Positions 1 to 5,760 of a DNA stretch of 10,396 nt are shown here, piece after piece. The notes beneath the pieces are model-generated. The model was not told the DNA's origin. It was given only the letters and a program-made list of their open reading frames with translations, and searched no databases. The stretch is from Gammaproteobacteria bacterium UBA3532 (lineage in GTDB: Bacteria; Pseudomonadota; Gammaproteobacteria; Enterobacterales; UBA3532), in contig DFOV01000043.1 of NCBI GenBank assembly GCA_002376965.1, positions 1 through 10,396 of the forward strand, written 5' to 3'. The number at the start of each line of letters is the position of its first letter. The stretch's first letter is position 1. A program made the position numbers and the translations under genes.

Positions 1-722
1 ATCCAGCCCATACTAATGATAACAACCACTACCACGCTTATAATCGAAGCTTTTTCCAGCCACGGCCACGGCTTCACCTTGGGCGTTTGCGTGCCATTCG
101 CCGTGAACATCGGGAAAACGCGTCCACCTAATATGCACATTACCAGCGTCACTAACATCACCATCGCATTGGCTGCCTGAAAAGCATAAAAGGGATTATT
201 TAGATACACCGCGCAGTGCATAGTGGCATTGGCTAGAGCCATTAGCAGCAAAATGGGCACAAACATCAGGTTGCGCCATAATTTAACGCGGATGATTTGA
301 TGGCCAAGACTTAGCGCGGCCAGCGGCAGAAATGCGAGATCTAAGGTGCTAATCAACCACCAAGGCACGACATGTGGCGCAAACAGTGTCAGCCGACTTG
401 TCAACCATAATGCCACCAACCCGCCAAGCAATAGGCCATGTAAACCACGCCTGCCCGTCCAGGTTTGCACCGCCGTTAATAAGAAACCAACAACAATGGC
501 GGCGACAAAACCAAACAGCATTTCATGCATGTGCCACCATATCGGCCCACCAAACAGCTTAGGTACAGCAACATCACCGCGAATAATCAGAGCCCACAAC
601 ATAACAGCCACAAGGCTGAACGCTGAGCCGAATAAGAAAAATGGCCGAAATGCCAATTGCAGCAAAGGTGCACCAGCAGCTTGTTCACCCTCAAGCGGGA
701 TAGTTCGTCGACGTGAAGACAT
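1..722 (-). CDS. nnrS: NnrS family heme/copper membrane protein (partial, C-terminus outside window)
   Basis: Translating the minus strand from the ATG at 722 gives 240 residues without a stop, running off the left edge. NnrS proteins are usually about 390-400 residues, so roughly 60% is present. The N-terminus has the family pattern: an LAFRPFFLFGS-like segment entering the first membrane helix (about 23-47), then WWHMHEMLFGF (62-72) with His64 and His66, then a second helix ending in LLTAVQTWTG (81-90). Further hydrophobic helices lie near 97-115, 121-141, 152-170 and 183-200, followed by the GGRVFPMFTANG motif (199-210). NnrS is an inner-membrane heme- and copper-containing protein that protects against nitric oxide, notably by limiting formation of iron-nitrosyl complexes; its exact chemistry is unsettled. 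It lies 15 nt downstream of nsrR and is probably co-transcribed and NO-induced. Family assignment is firm; no defect is seen in the visible part. Confidence 0.93.
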   Translation of the reverse strand, partial: MSSRRRTIPLEGEQAAGAPLLQLAFRPFFLFGSAFSLVAVMLWALIIRGDVAVPKLFGGPIWWHMHEMLFGFVAAIVVGFLLTAVQTWTGRRGLHGLLLGGLVALWLTSRLTLFAPHVVPWWLISTLDLAFLPLAALSLGHQIIRVKLWRNLMFVPILLLMALANATMHCAVYLNNPFYAFQAANAMVMLVTLVMCILGGRVFPMFTANGTQTPKVKPWPWLEKASIISVVVVVIISMGW

Positions 723-727
723 AGACA

Positions 728-735
728 CTCCTCCT
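728..735 (-). promoter_or_regulatory. Strong ribosome binding site of nnrS
   Basis: On the minus strand the short gap between the nsrR stop and the nnrS start reads AGGAGGAG, ending 5 nt before the ATG at 722. This near-perfect Shine-Dalgarno fixes the nnrS start and fits independent strong translation of the second gene of the operon. Confidence 0.85.
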
Positions 736-737
736 GA

Positions 738-1181
738 TCAGGAAATATCAGTAATTAACAGTTCGGTGAGTTTGTTCTTCTGCTCGGGTGCCACCAGATC
801 CTGCAGGGTGTATTTATCCAAGGTAGCAAAGAAACTATCGAGGGCTTCGGCCAGCATCTGCTTTAGCTGGCAGCCTGGGGTGATAACACATTGATTGTCT
901 TGTCCAAAACACTCAACCAGGTGGCAGTCGCTCTCCAGCTCGCGCATCAAATAACCAATATTAATATCGTCGGCTGATCGATGAAGTTGCAAGCCTCCAT
1001 ATTTACCTCGTGTGGCCAGGATATAGCCTTTGTTGTGCAGGGTTTGCGCAACCTTCATCAAGTGATTTTTTGAAATATTGTAGCGCTCAGCAATGGCGCC
1101 AATGGTCACCTTTTCAGCTGGATTAACCGCCAGATAAATCAAAACACGTAATGAATAGTCCGTGAAACGAGTGATATACAT
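738..1181 (-). CDS. nsrR: NsrR, Rrf2-family nitric-oxide-sensing [Fe-S] transcriptional repressor
   Basis: The product has 147 residues, typical for NsrR. The N-terminal winged helix-turn-helix starts MYITRFTDYSLRVLIYLA. Its recognition helix is around 37-48 (SKNHLMKVAQTL) and the wing is RGKYGGLQL (58-66). The TDY near the N-terminus contains Asp8, the position that supplies an acidic cluster ligand in characterised NsrR. Cys91, Cys98 and Cys104 match the three conserved cluster cysteines, with ITPGCQLKQML (100-110) close to the E. coli ITPACRLKQ segment; an extra Cys86 is also present. NsrR represses NO-detoxification genes and is released when NO attacks the cluster. Here it heads an operon with nnrS and has a matching operator at its own promoter. 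The start is the ATG at 1181. The Shine-Dalgarno is weak (a GGA about 5 nt upstream), consistent with a low-abundance regulator. IscR and other Rrf2 members are less likely given the cysteine spacing and the neighbour. Confidence 0.94.
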   Translation of the reverse strand: MYITRFTDYSLRVLIYLAVNPAEKVTIGAIAERYNISKNHLMKVAQTLHNKGYILATRGKYGGLQLHRSADDINIGYLMRELESDCHLVECFGQDNQCVITPGCQLKQMLAEALDSFFATLDKYTLQDLVAPEQKNKLTELLITDIS

Positions 1182-1202
1182 ACATCCAACTCATAAGCCG
1201 CC

Positions 1203-1231
1203 TATAACATGCATTTAATATACATGTTATA
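1203..1231 (-). promoter_or_regulatory. NsrR operator (29-bp near-perfect palindrome)
   Basis: Positions 1203-1231 form a palindrome centred on 1217. The outer nine bases of each arm (TATAACATG / CATGTTATA) are perfectly complementary, and only two inner positions per arm deviate. The core at 1206-1228 has the 11-1-11 layout of the gammaproteobacterial NsrR site, with ATGYAT and ATRCAT half-sites separated by an A/T-rich centre. It differs from the E. coli consensus mainly by C/G in place of G/C near each end. It sits immediately upstream of nsrR and covers the -10 of the best promoter, so binding would block RNA polymerase and autoregulate nsrR-nnrS. Confidence 0.88.
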
Positions 1232-1245
1232 AAGTGGCATGTAAA
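1217..1245 (-). promoter_or_regulatory. Candidate sigma-70 promoter of nsrR-nnrS
   Basis: On the minus strand there is TTTACA (1240-1245, 5/6 to the -35 consensus), a 17-bp spacer and TATATT (1217-1222, 5/6 to the -10 consensus). This predicts a transcript start near 1210 and a leader of about 29 nt. The -10 lies in the middle of the NsrR palindrome, the expected geometry for repression. Spacing and match are good, but the start is not experimentally known. Confidence 0.7.
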
Positions 1246-1328
1246 ATACTTCTTTAGTCTCATTCGGTAAACTATTTACGCCCCTATCTCATCTTTTTGC
1301 GCGCAAAGCCTTTGCTAGTATAGATTTC

Positions 1329-1415
1329 AGAGGCGGTGCCGAAGTCATCAAACAGGTGTTCTGGCAGATGTGCTCCTGTTTGTTTCTACACCAGGATAGC
1401 TTCAGCACCGTCTCT
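1329..1415. other. Nested inverted repeat: possible structured RNA, leader or small palindromic element
   Basis: The outer arms, 1329-1344 and 1400-1415, can pair over 16 positions with one mismatch (C1340/A1404) and one G-T wobble. Inside, CAAACAGG (1349-1356) pairs perfectly with CCTGTTTG (1375-1382) around an 18-nt loop. GGTGT (1355-1359) with ACACC (1388-1392) offers a competing pairing. The element occupies the middle of the 1232-1450 intergenic stretch, which otherwise holds only weak promoter-like sequence: TTGCGC at 1297 and TATAGA at 1319, 16 bp apart. It ends 36 nt before the lipoprotein ATG. No poly-T run follows on either strand, so it is not a typical intrinsic terminator. It could be a 5' leader structure, a small RNA or a miniature palindromic repeat; the sequence alone does not decide. 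Confidence 0.5.
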
Positions 1416-1440
1416 ACCAAAGCATACATAGAAAAGTATT

Positions 1441-1445
1441 GGAGG
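1441..1445 (+). promoter_or_regulatory. Ribosome binding site fixing the lipoprotein start
   Basis: GGAGG lies 5 nt upstream of the ATG at 1451. It overlaps the in-frame TTG at 1439, so that earlier codon is very unlikely to be the true start. Confidence 0.8.
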
Positions 1446-1450
1446 TAATT

Positions 1451-1948
1451 ATGCGTATCTTAGGTTCACTCGTTCTACTCAGCCTGCTGTCTGGCTGCGC
1501 GCACTTAGGCTCTATAGATGATAAACCTGGACGCGGCATGATTTCACAAACTGTAGAGCTACTGGTTCCCACCATGATGTTTCCCAATCCAAAACAGCTT
1601 TATGGCGCGCTGAAACCGGCATACATCTATGAAATAGACGGTGTCCGCGTCTCCGCCTCACAAGAAAGCTTTTATCTGGATGAAGGCAAGCATGTGATCA
1701 AGGCTTGGCCGTGGTTGTGTCCACGCCAAGCCTCGTATAGCGGTTGCATGATCCCTGATAAAGCCTATTTGAAAGAAAAAGGGCTGAAGGAAATTGAGCT
1801 GATACTGAAGGTAGAAAACAATCACCGCTATTGGATTGGCACCCAAGAAAAGAAATATCAAATTCAAAGCGAAGTAAATGGTTATATCTATCCTAGTGAT
1901 TACCAGAAAATCATCATTCCAACAGTGATTAAAGAGTCCTCATGGTGA
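1451..1948 (+). CDS. Small predicted outer-membrane lipoprotein of unknown function
   Basis: The product has 165 residues when started at the ATG at 1451, chosen for its GGAGG. The N-terminus MRILGSLVLLSLLSGC is a signal peptide for signal peptidase II with lipobox LLSGC, so Cys16 would be lipidated. The residue after it is Ala, not Asp, which favours sorting to the outer membrane. The mature part has a segment YIYEIDGVRVSASQESFYLDEGKHVIKAWP (58-87). It resembles the beta-strand / glycine-turn pattern of PEGA-like surface domains, a weak resemblance only. Cys90 and Cys99 could form a disulfide in the periplasm. The C-terminus (111-155) alternates charged and aromatic residues as in beta-sheet proteins (KEIELILKVENNHRYWIG). 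I do not recognise the family. The gene stands alone, upstream of a convergent gene, with no functional hint from context. Confidence 0.8.
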   Translation: MRILGSLVLLSLLSGCAHLGSIDDKPGRGMISQTVELLVPTMMFPNPKQLYGALKPAYIYEIDGVRVSASQESFYLDEGKHVIKAWPWLCPRQASYSGCMIPDKAYLKEKGLKEIELILKVENNHRYWIGTQEKKYQIQSEVNGYIYPSDYQKIIIPTVIKESSW

Positions 1949-1956
1949 GAGAGGAT

Positions 1957-2005
1957 GCCACCCCAACCTGTCCCACGTCCTCTGTTCCACCTGGGTTGGG
2001 GTGGC
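1957..2005. terminator. GC-rich hairpin between convergent genes (possible bidirectional terminator)
   Basis: GCCACCCCAACC (1957-1968) and GGTTGGGGTGGC (1994-2005) form a perfect 12-bp stem around a 25-nt loop. The stem starts 8 nt after the lipoprotein stop and ends 7 nt before the stop of the opposing gene, exactly where a shared terminator is expected. Neither strand shows a clear T-run after the stem, and the loop is long, so intrinsic termination would be weak. It may act as an RNA 3'-end stabiliser instead. Confidence 0.5.
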
Positions 2006-2012
2006 CTATATG

Positions 2013-3449
2013 TTAGTGAAGGCAGCACTTCTTATATTTTTTACCACTACCACAAGGGCACGGATCGTTGCGACCGACCTTTGGCTGCTCTCTAACATAG
2101 GTGGTGCCCGGTTCATGGTAGCCACCTGATTGAAGCTGATCGCGCAACTCAATAACAATTGCAGGAAGAATCGTTACCAGCTCACCCCATTGTTCTTCCG
2201 ATAGTCCTTCCGCCCCATCCTCTACAGGCCCTTGCGCCGCCAGCAATATCGACCCAATTAGCTGCTGAGCTGAGAGCATTTGCTGTGTAGTCAAACCTGC
2301 GGCAGCCAGCCCACGTTGAAAGCCATCACACCAATCCATGATGTCTTCATCATATTCAGCGCCTTCAGGGTTCACATAAGCTGGGATGCAGGCATCCTGG
2401 AGTAGCCCAGCCAAAATATTGTTATAATATGGCATTAACGCAGAGTGAAATTGCTCAGCTTCTTCCTTGCTTTCCCACGTCGGCATGAAGCGTTCACCAC
2501 CCCATATTTTCGGCAACCATTGAGATGGCAATACTGGCGATGGTGCACAAGCGATAGCAGTGATAAACCCATCGAGGCTGATAATACCAGCTAACGATTC
2601 TTCCGAACCATATTTATCCAAGGAGTGCTCGATGGTGTCTACACAGGCCTCATAAAATGCCACGTCATCTTGAGCATCCGACGCGTCAAAATCATCGCTA
2701 TCAAACGCCATTTCAGCGGCTCCGCTCTGGTCTCTTGACCCGCCAAAATAAGGCTTGGGCGTATCCCGCTTTTCTCTCAAACCCAAAGCGATTTCAATCT
2801 CTTCAATATCACCACAAATTGTTATATCAACTAGCTCTGCTGCAAAGGCTTGGCGAATTTCATCTATAACTTCAGTTGCATCCAGCTCACACAAAGAGCA
2901 GATCACAAAAGCCCTCATCTCCAGCTCATCTCTATCAGCTGTTTCGAGAAACTGCTTCAATATATTAACCACGCGTTCGCGGCATTGTGCGTCATTTTTA
3001 GCGATATCTTCCAGACTTTCCGAAGCGCAGCTGCGACTCAATTCAAGGTAGTCACGATCAAATAAAATCTCAGTTAGAGGTTCAATTGCCGCTGAACCAA
3101 GCAAACCAAAGCAGCCGCTAATTTCATTGATCAGCCATTCGTCGTCGTCCAAGATCTTTAGCAACTCAAGAAAAGGGGCAATAGCACGTTCATCCCGAAG
3201 CTGTGCTAGCGCTCGCCAACTATGTACCAAAGTCCAAAACTCTGCTACATCTTCTTCCGCGCTCTCCCCCATTTCATCGGCGGAGGCATCAAGGCGCTCT
3301 ATGACTTGAGAGTATTGACCCAATATATCGATCAGTTCAGGAACATGCTCACGACTCAATCCACACAGTTTTAGGTAATCCAGATCACTCATCGGCTCTG
3401 GTGGCTCCAGACCTGCGAGCTTTTTAAGTACAGTATTCCCTGGCATCAT
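2013..3449 (-). CDS. HEAT-like / UPF0149 (YecA-like) / SEC-C zinc-binding protein
   Basis: The product has 478 residues from the ATG at 3449. That start lies 6 nt after AAAGGGG, so an in-frame TTG at 3455 is unlikely. Three parts are visible. Residues about 65-225 are alpha-helical repeats with HEAT-like patterns ([26 protein letters not shown]), resembling DUF1186-type proteins. After an acidic linker (about 245-262, rich in Asp), residues about 265-440 resemble the UPF0149/YecA family ([32 protein letters not shown]). The C-terminus is a canonical SEC-C motif: Cys464-x-Cys466, eight residues, then Cys475-Cys476, as in the zinc-binding tail of SecA and YecA. No signal peptide or membrane segment is seen, so it is cytosolic. 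In YecA-type proteins the SEC-C tail binds metal and, in E. coli, associates with ribosomes; the role of this three-part fusion is unknown. It is divergent from the Wadjet operon. Confidence 0.85.
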   Translation of the reverse strand: MMPGNTVLKKLAGLEPPEPMSDLDYLKLCGLSREHVPELIDILGQYSQVIERLDASADEMGESAEEDVAEFWTLVHSWRALAQLRDERAIAPFLELLKILDDDEWLINEISGCFGLLGSAAIEPLTEILFDRDYLELSRSCASESLEDIAKNDAQCRERVVNILKQFLETADRDELEMRAFVICSLCELDATEVIDEIRQAFAAELVDITICGDIEEIEIALGLREKRDTPKPYFGGSRDQSGAAEMAFDSDDFDASDAQDDVAFYEACVDTIEHSLDKYGSEESLAGIISLDGFITAIACAPSPVLPSQWLPKIWGGERFMPTWESKEEAEQFHSALMPYYNNILAGLLQDACIPAYVNPEGAEYDEDIMDWCDGFQRGLAAAGLTTQQMLSAQQLIGSILLAAQGPVEDGAEGLSEEQWGELVTILPAIVIELRDQLQSGGYHEPGTTYVREQPKVGRNDPCPCGSGKKYKKCCLH

Positions 3450-3455
3450 TTTCAA

Positions 3456-3462
3456 CCCCTTT
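3456..3462 (-). promoter_or_regulatory. Ribosome binding site of the SEC-C gene
   Basis: AAAGGGG on the minus strand lies 6 nt before the ATG at 3449. It directly abuts the alternative TTG at 3455, so it selects the ATG. Confidence 0.7.
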
Positions 3463-3487
3463 CGCTATTGCTTATGACATGTGGGCC

Positions 3488-3516
3488 AAAATACTCCTTG
3501 CCATTAAAAACATCAA
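3488..3516 (-). promoter_or_regulatory. Candidate promoter of the SEC-C gene
   Basis: On the minus strand there is TTGATG (3511-3516, 4/6), a 17-bp spacer and TATTTT (3488-3493, 4/6). It predicts a start near 3481 and a leader of about 30 nt. The match is modest but the spacing is ideal, and it is the best pair in this part of the divergent region. Confidence 0.4.
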
Positions 3517-3545
3517 TCAGCAAACTAACAAAACACGCCTTAAAC

Positions 3546-3571
3546 ATATGTAGCCAATGACTACATATAAT
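3546..3571 (+). promoter_or_regulatory. Inverted repeat abutting a consensus -10 upstream of jetA (possible operator)
   Basis: ATATGTAG (3546-3553) and CTACATAT (3561-3568) are perfect 8-bp inverted arms around a 7-bp spacer. The right arm runs into TATAAT (3566-3571), a perfect -10 hexamer. No good -35 lies 16-18 bp upstream; TTAAAC at 3540 is 20 bp away. This looks like a regulator site overlapping a jetA promoter, with a leader of about 100 nt to the ATG at 3677. No regulator gene lies in the operon, so the binding protein would be encoded elsewhere. Confidence 0.4.
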
Positions 3572-3593
3572 TCATCGACTAACCTTTCCTCAC

Positions 3594-3622
3594 TTTCCAC
3601 TCGGCTACGAGTACTGCATAAT
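3594..3622 (+). promoter_or_regulatory. Second candidate promoter for jetABCD
   Basis: TTTCCA (3594-3599, 4/6), a 17-bp spacer and CATAAT (3617-3622, 5/6) would start transcription near 3629, about 48 nt before the preferred jetA start. It competes with the TATAAT at 3566 as the main promoter; both may be used. Confidence 0.35.
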
Positions 3623-3676
3623 TCTCGACGCTTTTCTAAAACCACAAACGAATACAGCAGCGTAAAACGGCCATTT

Positions 3677-5140
3677 ATGAGCACAAACGTAGACATAGAA
3701 TTCTTAGACTACTTAAAAGAACACAGTGTAGCCCTACGGCTGTTGCGTTCTCCTCACCTTCCTCTCATCGGCAGTTTCTTCCATGCTGCATTTTTGCGAC
3801 ATAATCGGCGTTCCGTCAGCTATCAAGAACTTATCGCCCTACTCGATCACCATTTATCCGACATTGCAGAAACCTATGGTGAAGATGCCTACCCCAAAAC
3901 GGCCAAAGCCTATATCGATGACTGGATCAATACCAAAGGCGGCTACCTGCGCAAATACCTCCCCGCTCAGGGTGATGAGCCTGAGTGCGATTTGCTACCC
4001 GATGTCGAAAAAGCATTGCGTTGGGTTGAAGAGCTGCAGGGCAAGCGCTTTGTTGGAACCGAGTCTCGTTTAAAGCTATTGCTGGATATGATTGCCGATC
4101 TGGTACATGGCACATCAGAAGACACCGCCAGCAAATTGGCAACACTAAAACAACGCAAAGCAGAAATTGAGCAGCAAATCGAACTGGTCGAACTGGGGCA
4201 GGACTTAGGTTACAACGCCACGCAAGTTCGTGAAAAAATGTATTTGCTAACCGATGTGTCGCGCCAGCTACTGGGTGACTTTCGCCAGGTTGAGGCCAAC
4301 TTTCGGGACTTGGATAAAGACACACGAAAAAAGATCACAATCGGCGGTCTACACAAAGGCAAAGTGCTGGATACCGTGTTTAACAACCAGGACGTTATCG
4401 ATAATTCCGATGAAGGAAAGTCATTCAGCGCTTTTTTCGAGCTACTGATGCGTGGTGACATGCGAGAGAGTATGCGTGATAACTTAAAGCAGCTACTCAA
4501 CCAGGAGCATAGCCGCGACTTCGTCAAAAGCGACGAGATGTTGCAGCATCTATACGGTTATCTGCTGGATGCCGGAGCCAAAGTCAATGGCACCAAACAA
4601 CAAATAACCGATCAACTCCGGCGCTATATTCAAGATCAGTCACAGGATAACAAGCGTATTCTAGAGCTTATTCGAGAATTCGAAGCCCTTGCCCAACAAA
4701 GTGACGACGACCAGCTCCAACCAAAAGATTTCTGTCAGCTCGACAGCTTTCAGGTCGATATTTACCAACAGCTCAGCCGTAACCTTTATCAGCCAAAAGC
4801 TCAGGAAACGTTTGACTGCGAACTGGTAGAACAAGACAGGCAGCCCGATGTTGATTTAAGCCGTCTATTCGAAATATGTCATATTGATGAACAGGCCCTG
4901 CAACGCCAAATAGCTCAATGTTTGCAAGCACATCATGGCCAAGTGACACTTGCGCAAGTTATAGAGCAACATCCGCTGCAGTATGGGCTGGACGAAGCGT
5001 TGACCTATGTAAAACTGGCCTGTGAACAGCAGGTAGCCTCCCATATCGACGAGCAAAAAAGCCAGACCATTAGCTGGCAACATGGCGACCACCAAAAGCG
5101 CCTCAAATTGCCTCACATTACCTTCGTGCGAGAACTATAA
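3677..5140 (+). CDS. jetA: JetA, kleisin/MukF-like subunit of a Wadjet (type I) anti-plasmid system, DUF3375
   Basis: The product has 487 residues from the ATG at 3677. The opening FLDYLKEHSVALRLLRSPHLPLIGSFFHAAF matches the start of DUF3375 proteins, with helical N-terminal domain elements to about residue 130. A coiled-coil stretch follows at about 150-215 (KLATLKQRKAEIEQQIELVELG). The middle region ending the coil (DLDKDTRKKI, FNNQDVIDNSDEGKSFSAFFELL) and a C-terminal winged-helix-like part complete the protein. In Wadjet, JetA links the two JetC heads and carries JetB, like MukF in MukBEF. The frame remains open upstream to an ATG at 3557, which would add 40 Ser/Arg-rich residues unlike the family, so the internal ATG is preferred. 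Neither start has a convincing Shine-Dalgarno. It is the first gene of the operon; jetB begins 2 nt after the stop. Confidence 0.9.
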   Translation: MSTNVDIEFLDYLKEHSVALRLLRSPHLPLIGSFFHAAFLRHNRRSVSYQELIALLDHHLSDIAETYGEDAYPKTAKAYIDDWINTKGGYLRKYLPAQGDEPECDLLPDVEKALRWVEELQGKRFVGTESRLKLLLDMIADLVHGTSEDTASKLATLKQRKAEIEQQIELVELGQDLGYNATQVREKMYLLTDVSRQLLGDFRQVEANFRDLDKDTRKKITIGGLHKGKVLDTVFNNQDVIDNSDEGKSFSAFFELLMRGDMRESMRDNLKQLLNQEHSRDFVKSDEMLQHLYGYLLDAGAKVNGTKQQITDQLRRYIQDQSQDNKRILELIREFEALAQQSDDDQLQPKDFCQLDSFQVDIYQQLSRNLYQPKAQETFDCELVEQDRQPDVDLSRLFEICHIDEQALQRQIAQCLQAHHGQVTLAQVIEQHPLQYGLDEALTYVKLACEQQVASHIDEQKSQTISWQHGDHQKRLKLPHITFVREL

Positions 5141-5142
5141 TC

Positions 5143-5760
5143 ATGTCCGACCCCCAAAGCCTCTCAGGAAATGCCAACGAAAAGCTACAATATGAAAAAT
5201 CGGCTGTACAAATCCGCCTGTTGAAAGGGCCGGTTTTTCGCGCCACTCATCGCGACCTCTGGCAGGCTTTAGAGCGCGATCTTTTCCAAATCCGCGAATA
5301 CTTCCAACAAATAGGCCTTAGTCTGGTTTTGGACGATGCAGAGGGTTATGCTTTTTTACGCCAAATCGAGAGCAATGAAGAAGATAGCGATATTGAATTG
5401 CCGCGGCTTATCACTCGGCGCAGGCTGACGTTTCATCAAACTCTTCTGCTGGTATTGCTGCGCAAACGCCTGGCAGAGCATGACAGTGAAGAAAGCGCAC
5501 CGCGATTAACCGTCGATCGCAGCACCATCCACCAGTGGCTCAGCGGCTTCGTTCCAGAGACCAGCAACCAGGTCAAACAACACAAAGACTTTGATGCGTT
5601 GATTAAAAAGACCATAGAGATGGGCTTTCTTAGTCCTTTGAAAAATAGCCCAGATGATTTTGAAGTGCAACGGATCTTAAAAGCGCTTATTCATGCCGAA
5701 CAAATAGGTGAACTGATTGAGATGCTGTCACAACAGCAGGAGGAGGCCAACAATGACTAA
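5143..5760 (+). CDS. jetB: JetB, MukE/KITE-like subunit of Wadjet, DUF4194
   Basis: The product has 205 residues, normal for DUF4194. Its sequence suits tandem winged-helix folds. VQIRLLKGPVFRATHRDLWQALERD (about 22-46) leads in, followed by a central LITRRRLTFHQTLLLVLLRKRLAEHD (87-112), typical of the family. The C-terminal half (about 145-200) contains IEMGFLSPL and a helix ending EQIGELIEMLSQQ. JetB is the counterpart of MukE: it binds the JetA kleisin and contacts DNA in the loop-extruding motor. The ATG lies 2 nt after the jetA stop, with only a poor Shine-Dalgarno, so translation probably depends on ribosomes arriving from jetA. The 3' end overlaps jetC by 8 nt, and the Glu-Glu-Ala codons near its C-terminus include the jetC ribosome binding site. 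Confidence 0.92.
   Translation: MSDPQSLSGNANEKLQYEKSAVQIRLLKGPVFRATHRDLWQALERDLFQIREYFQQIGLSLVLDDAEGYAFLRQIESNEEDSDIELPRLITRRRLTFHQTLLLVLLRKRLAEHDSEESAPRLTVDRSTIHQWLSGFVPETSNQVKQHKDFDALIKKTIEMGFLSPLKNSPDDFEVQRILKALIHAEQIGELIEMLSQQQEEANND
5741..5746 (+). promoter_or_regulatory. Ribosome binding site of jetC inside the end of jetB
   Basis: AGGAGG lies 6 nt before the ATG at 5753. It decides against the earlier in-frame ATG at 5717, which has no such signal and would give a 44-nt overlap. The strong site suggests that JetC is made efficiently relative to JetB. Confidence 0.8.

Noticed and set aside
346..894. Plus-strand open frame of 182 codons
   Set aside because: It lies antisense to nnrS and nsrR, both of which have clear family matches, and its translation is low-complexity Asn/Pro/Ser/Thr-rich with no family resemblance.
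1303..1315. Short dyad GCAAAG-C-CTTTGC
   Set aside because: It is only 6 bp per arm with a 1-nt centre. It cannot form a hairpin and is short enough to be chance; it is not near a clear promoter.
1329..1415. Integron attC site
   Set aside because: The imperfect inverted repeat has a suitable size, but the RYYYAAC and GTTRRRY core sites are absent at its ends and no integrase or cassette array is seen.
3927..4325. Minus-strand open frame of 132 codons inside jetA
   Set aside because: It is antisense to a well-supported coding region, has no ribosome binding site and a composition typical of a shadow frame.
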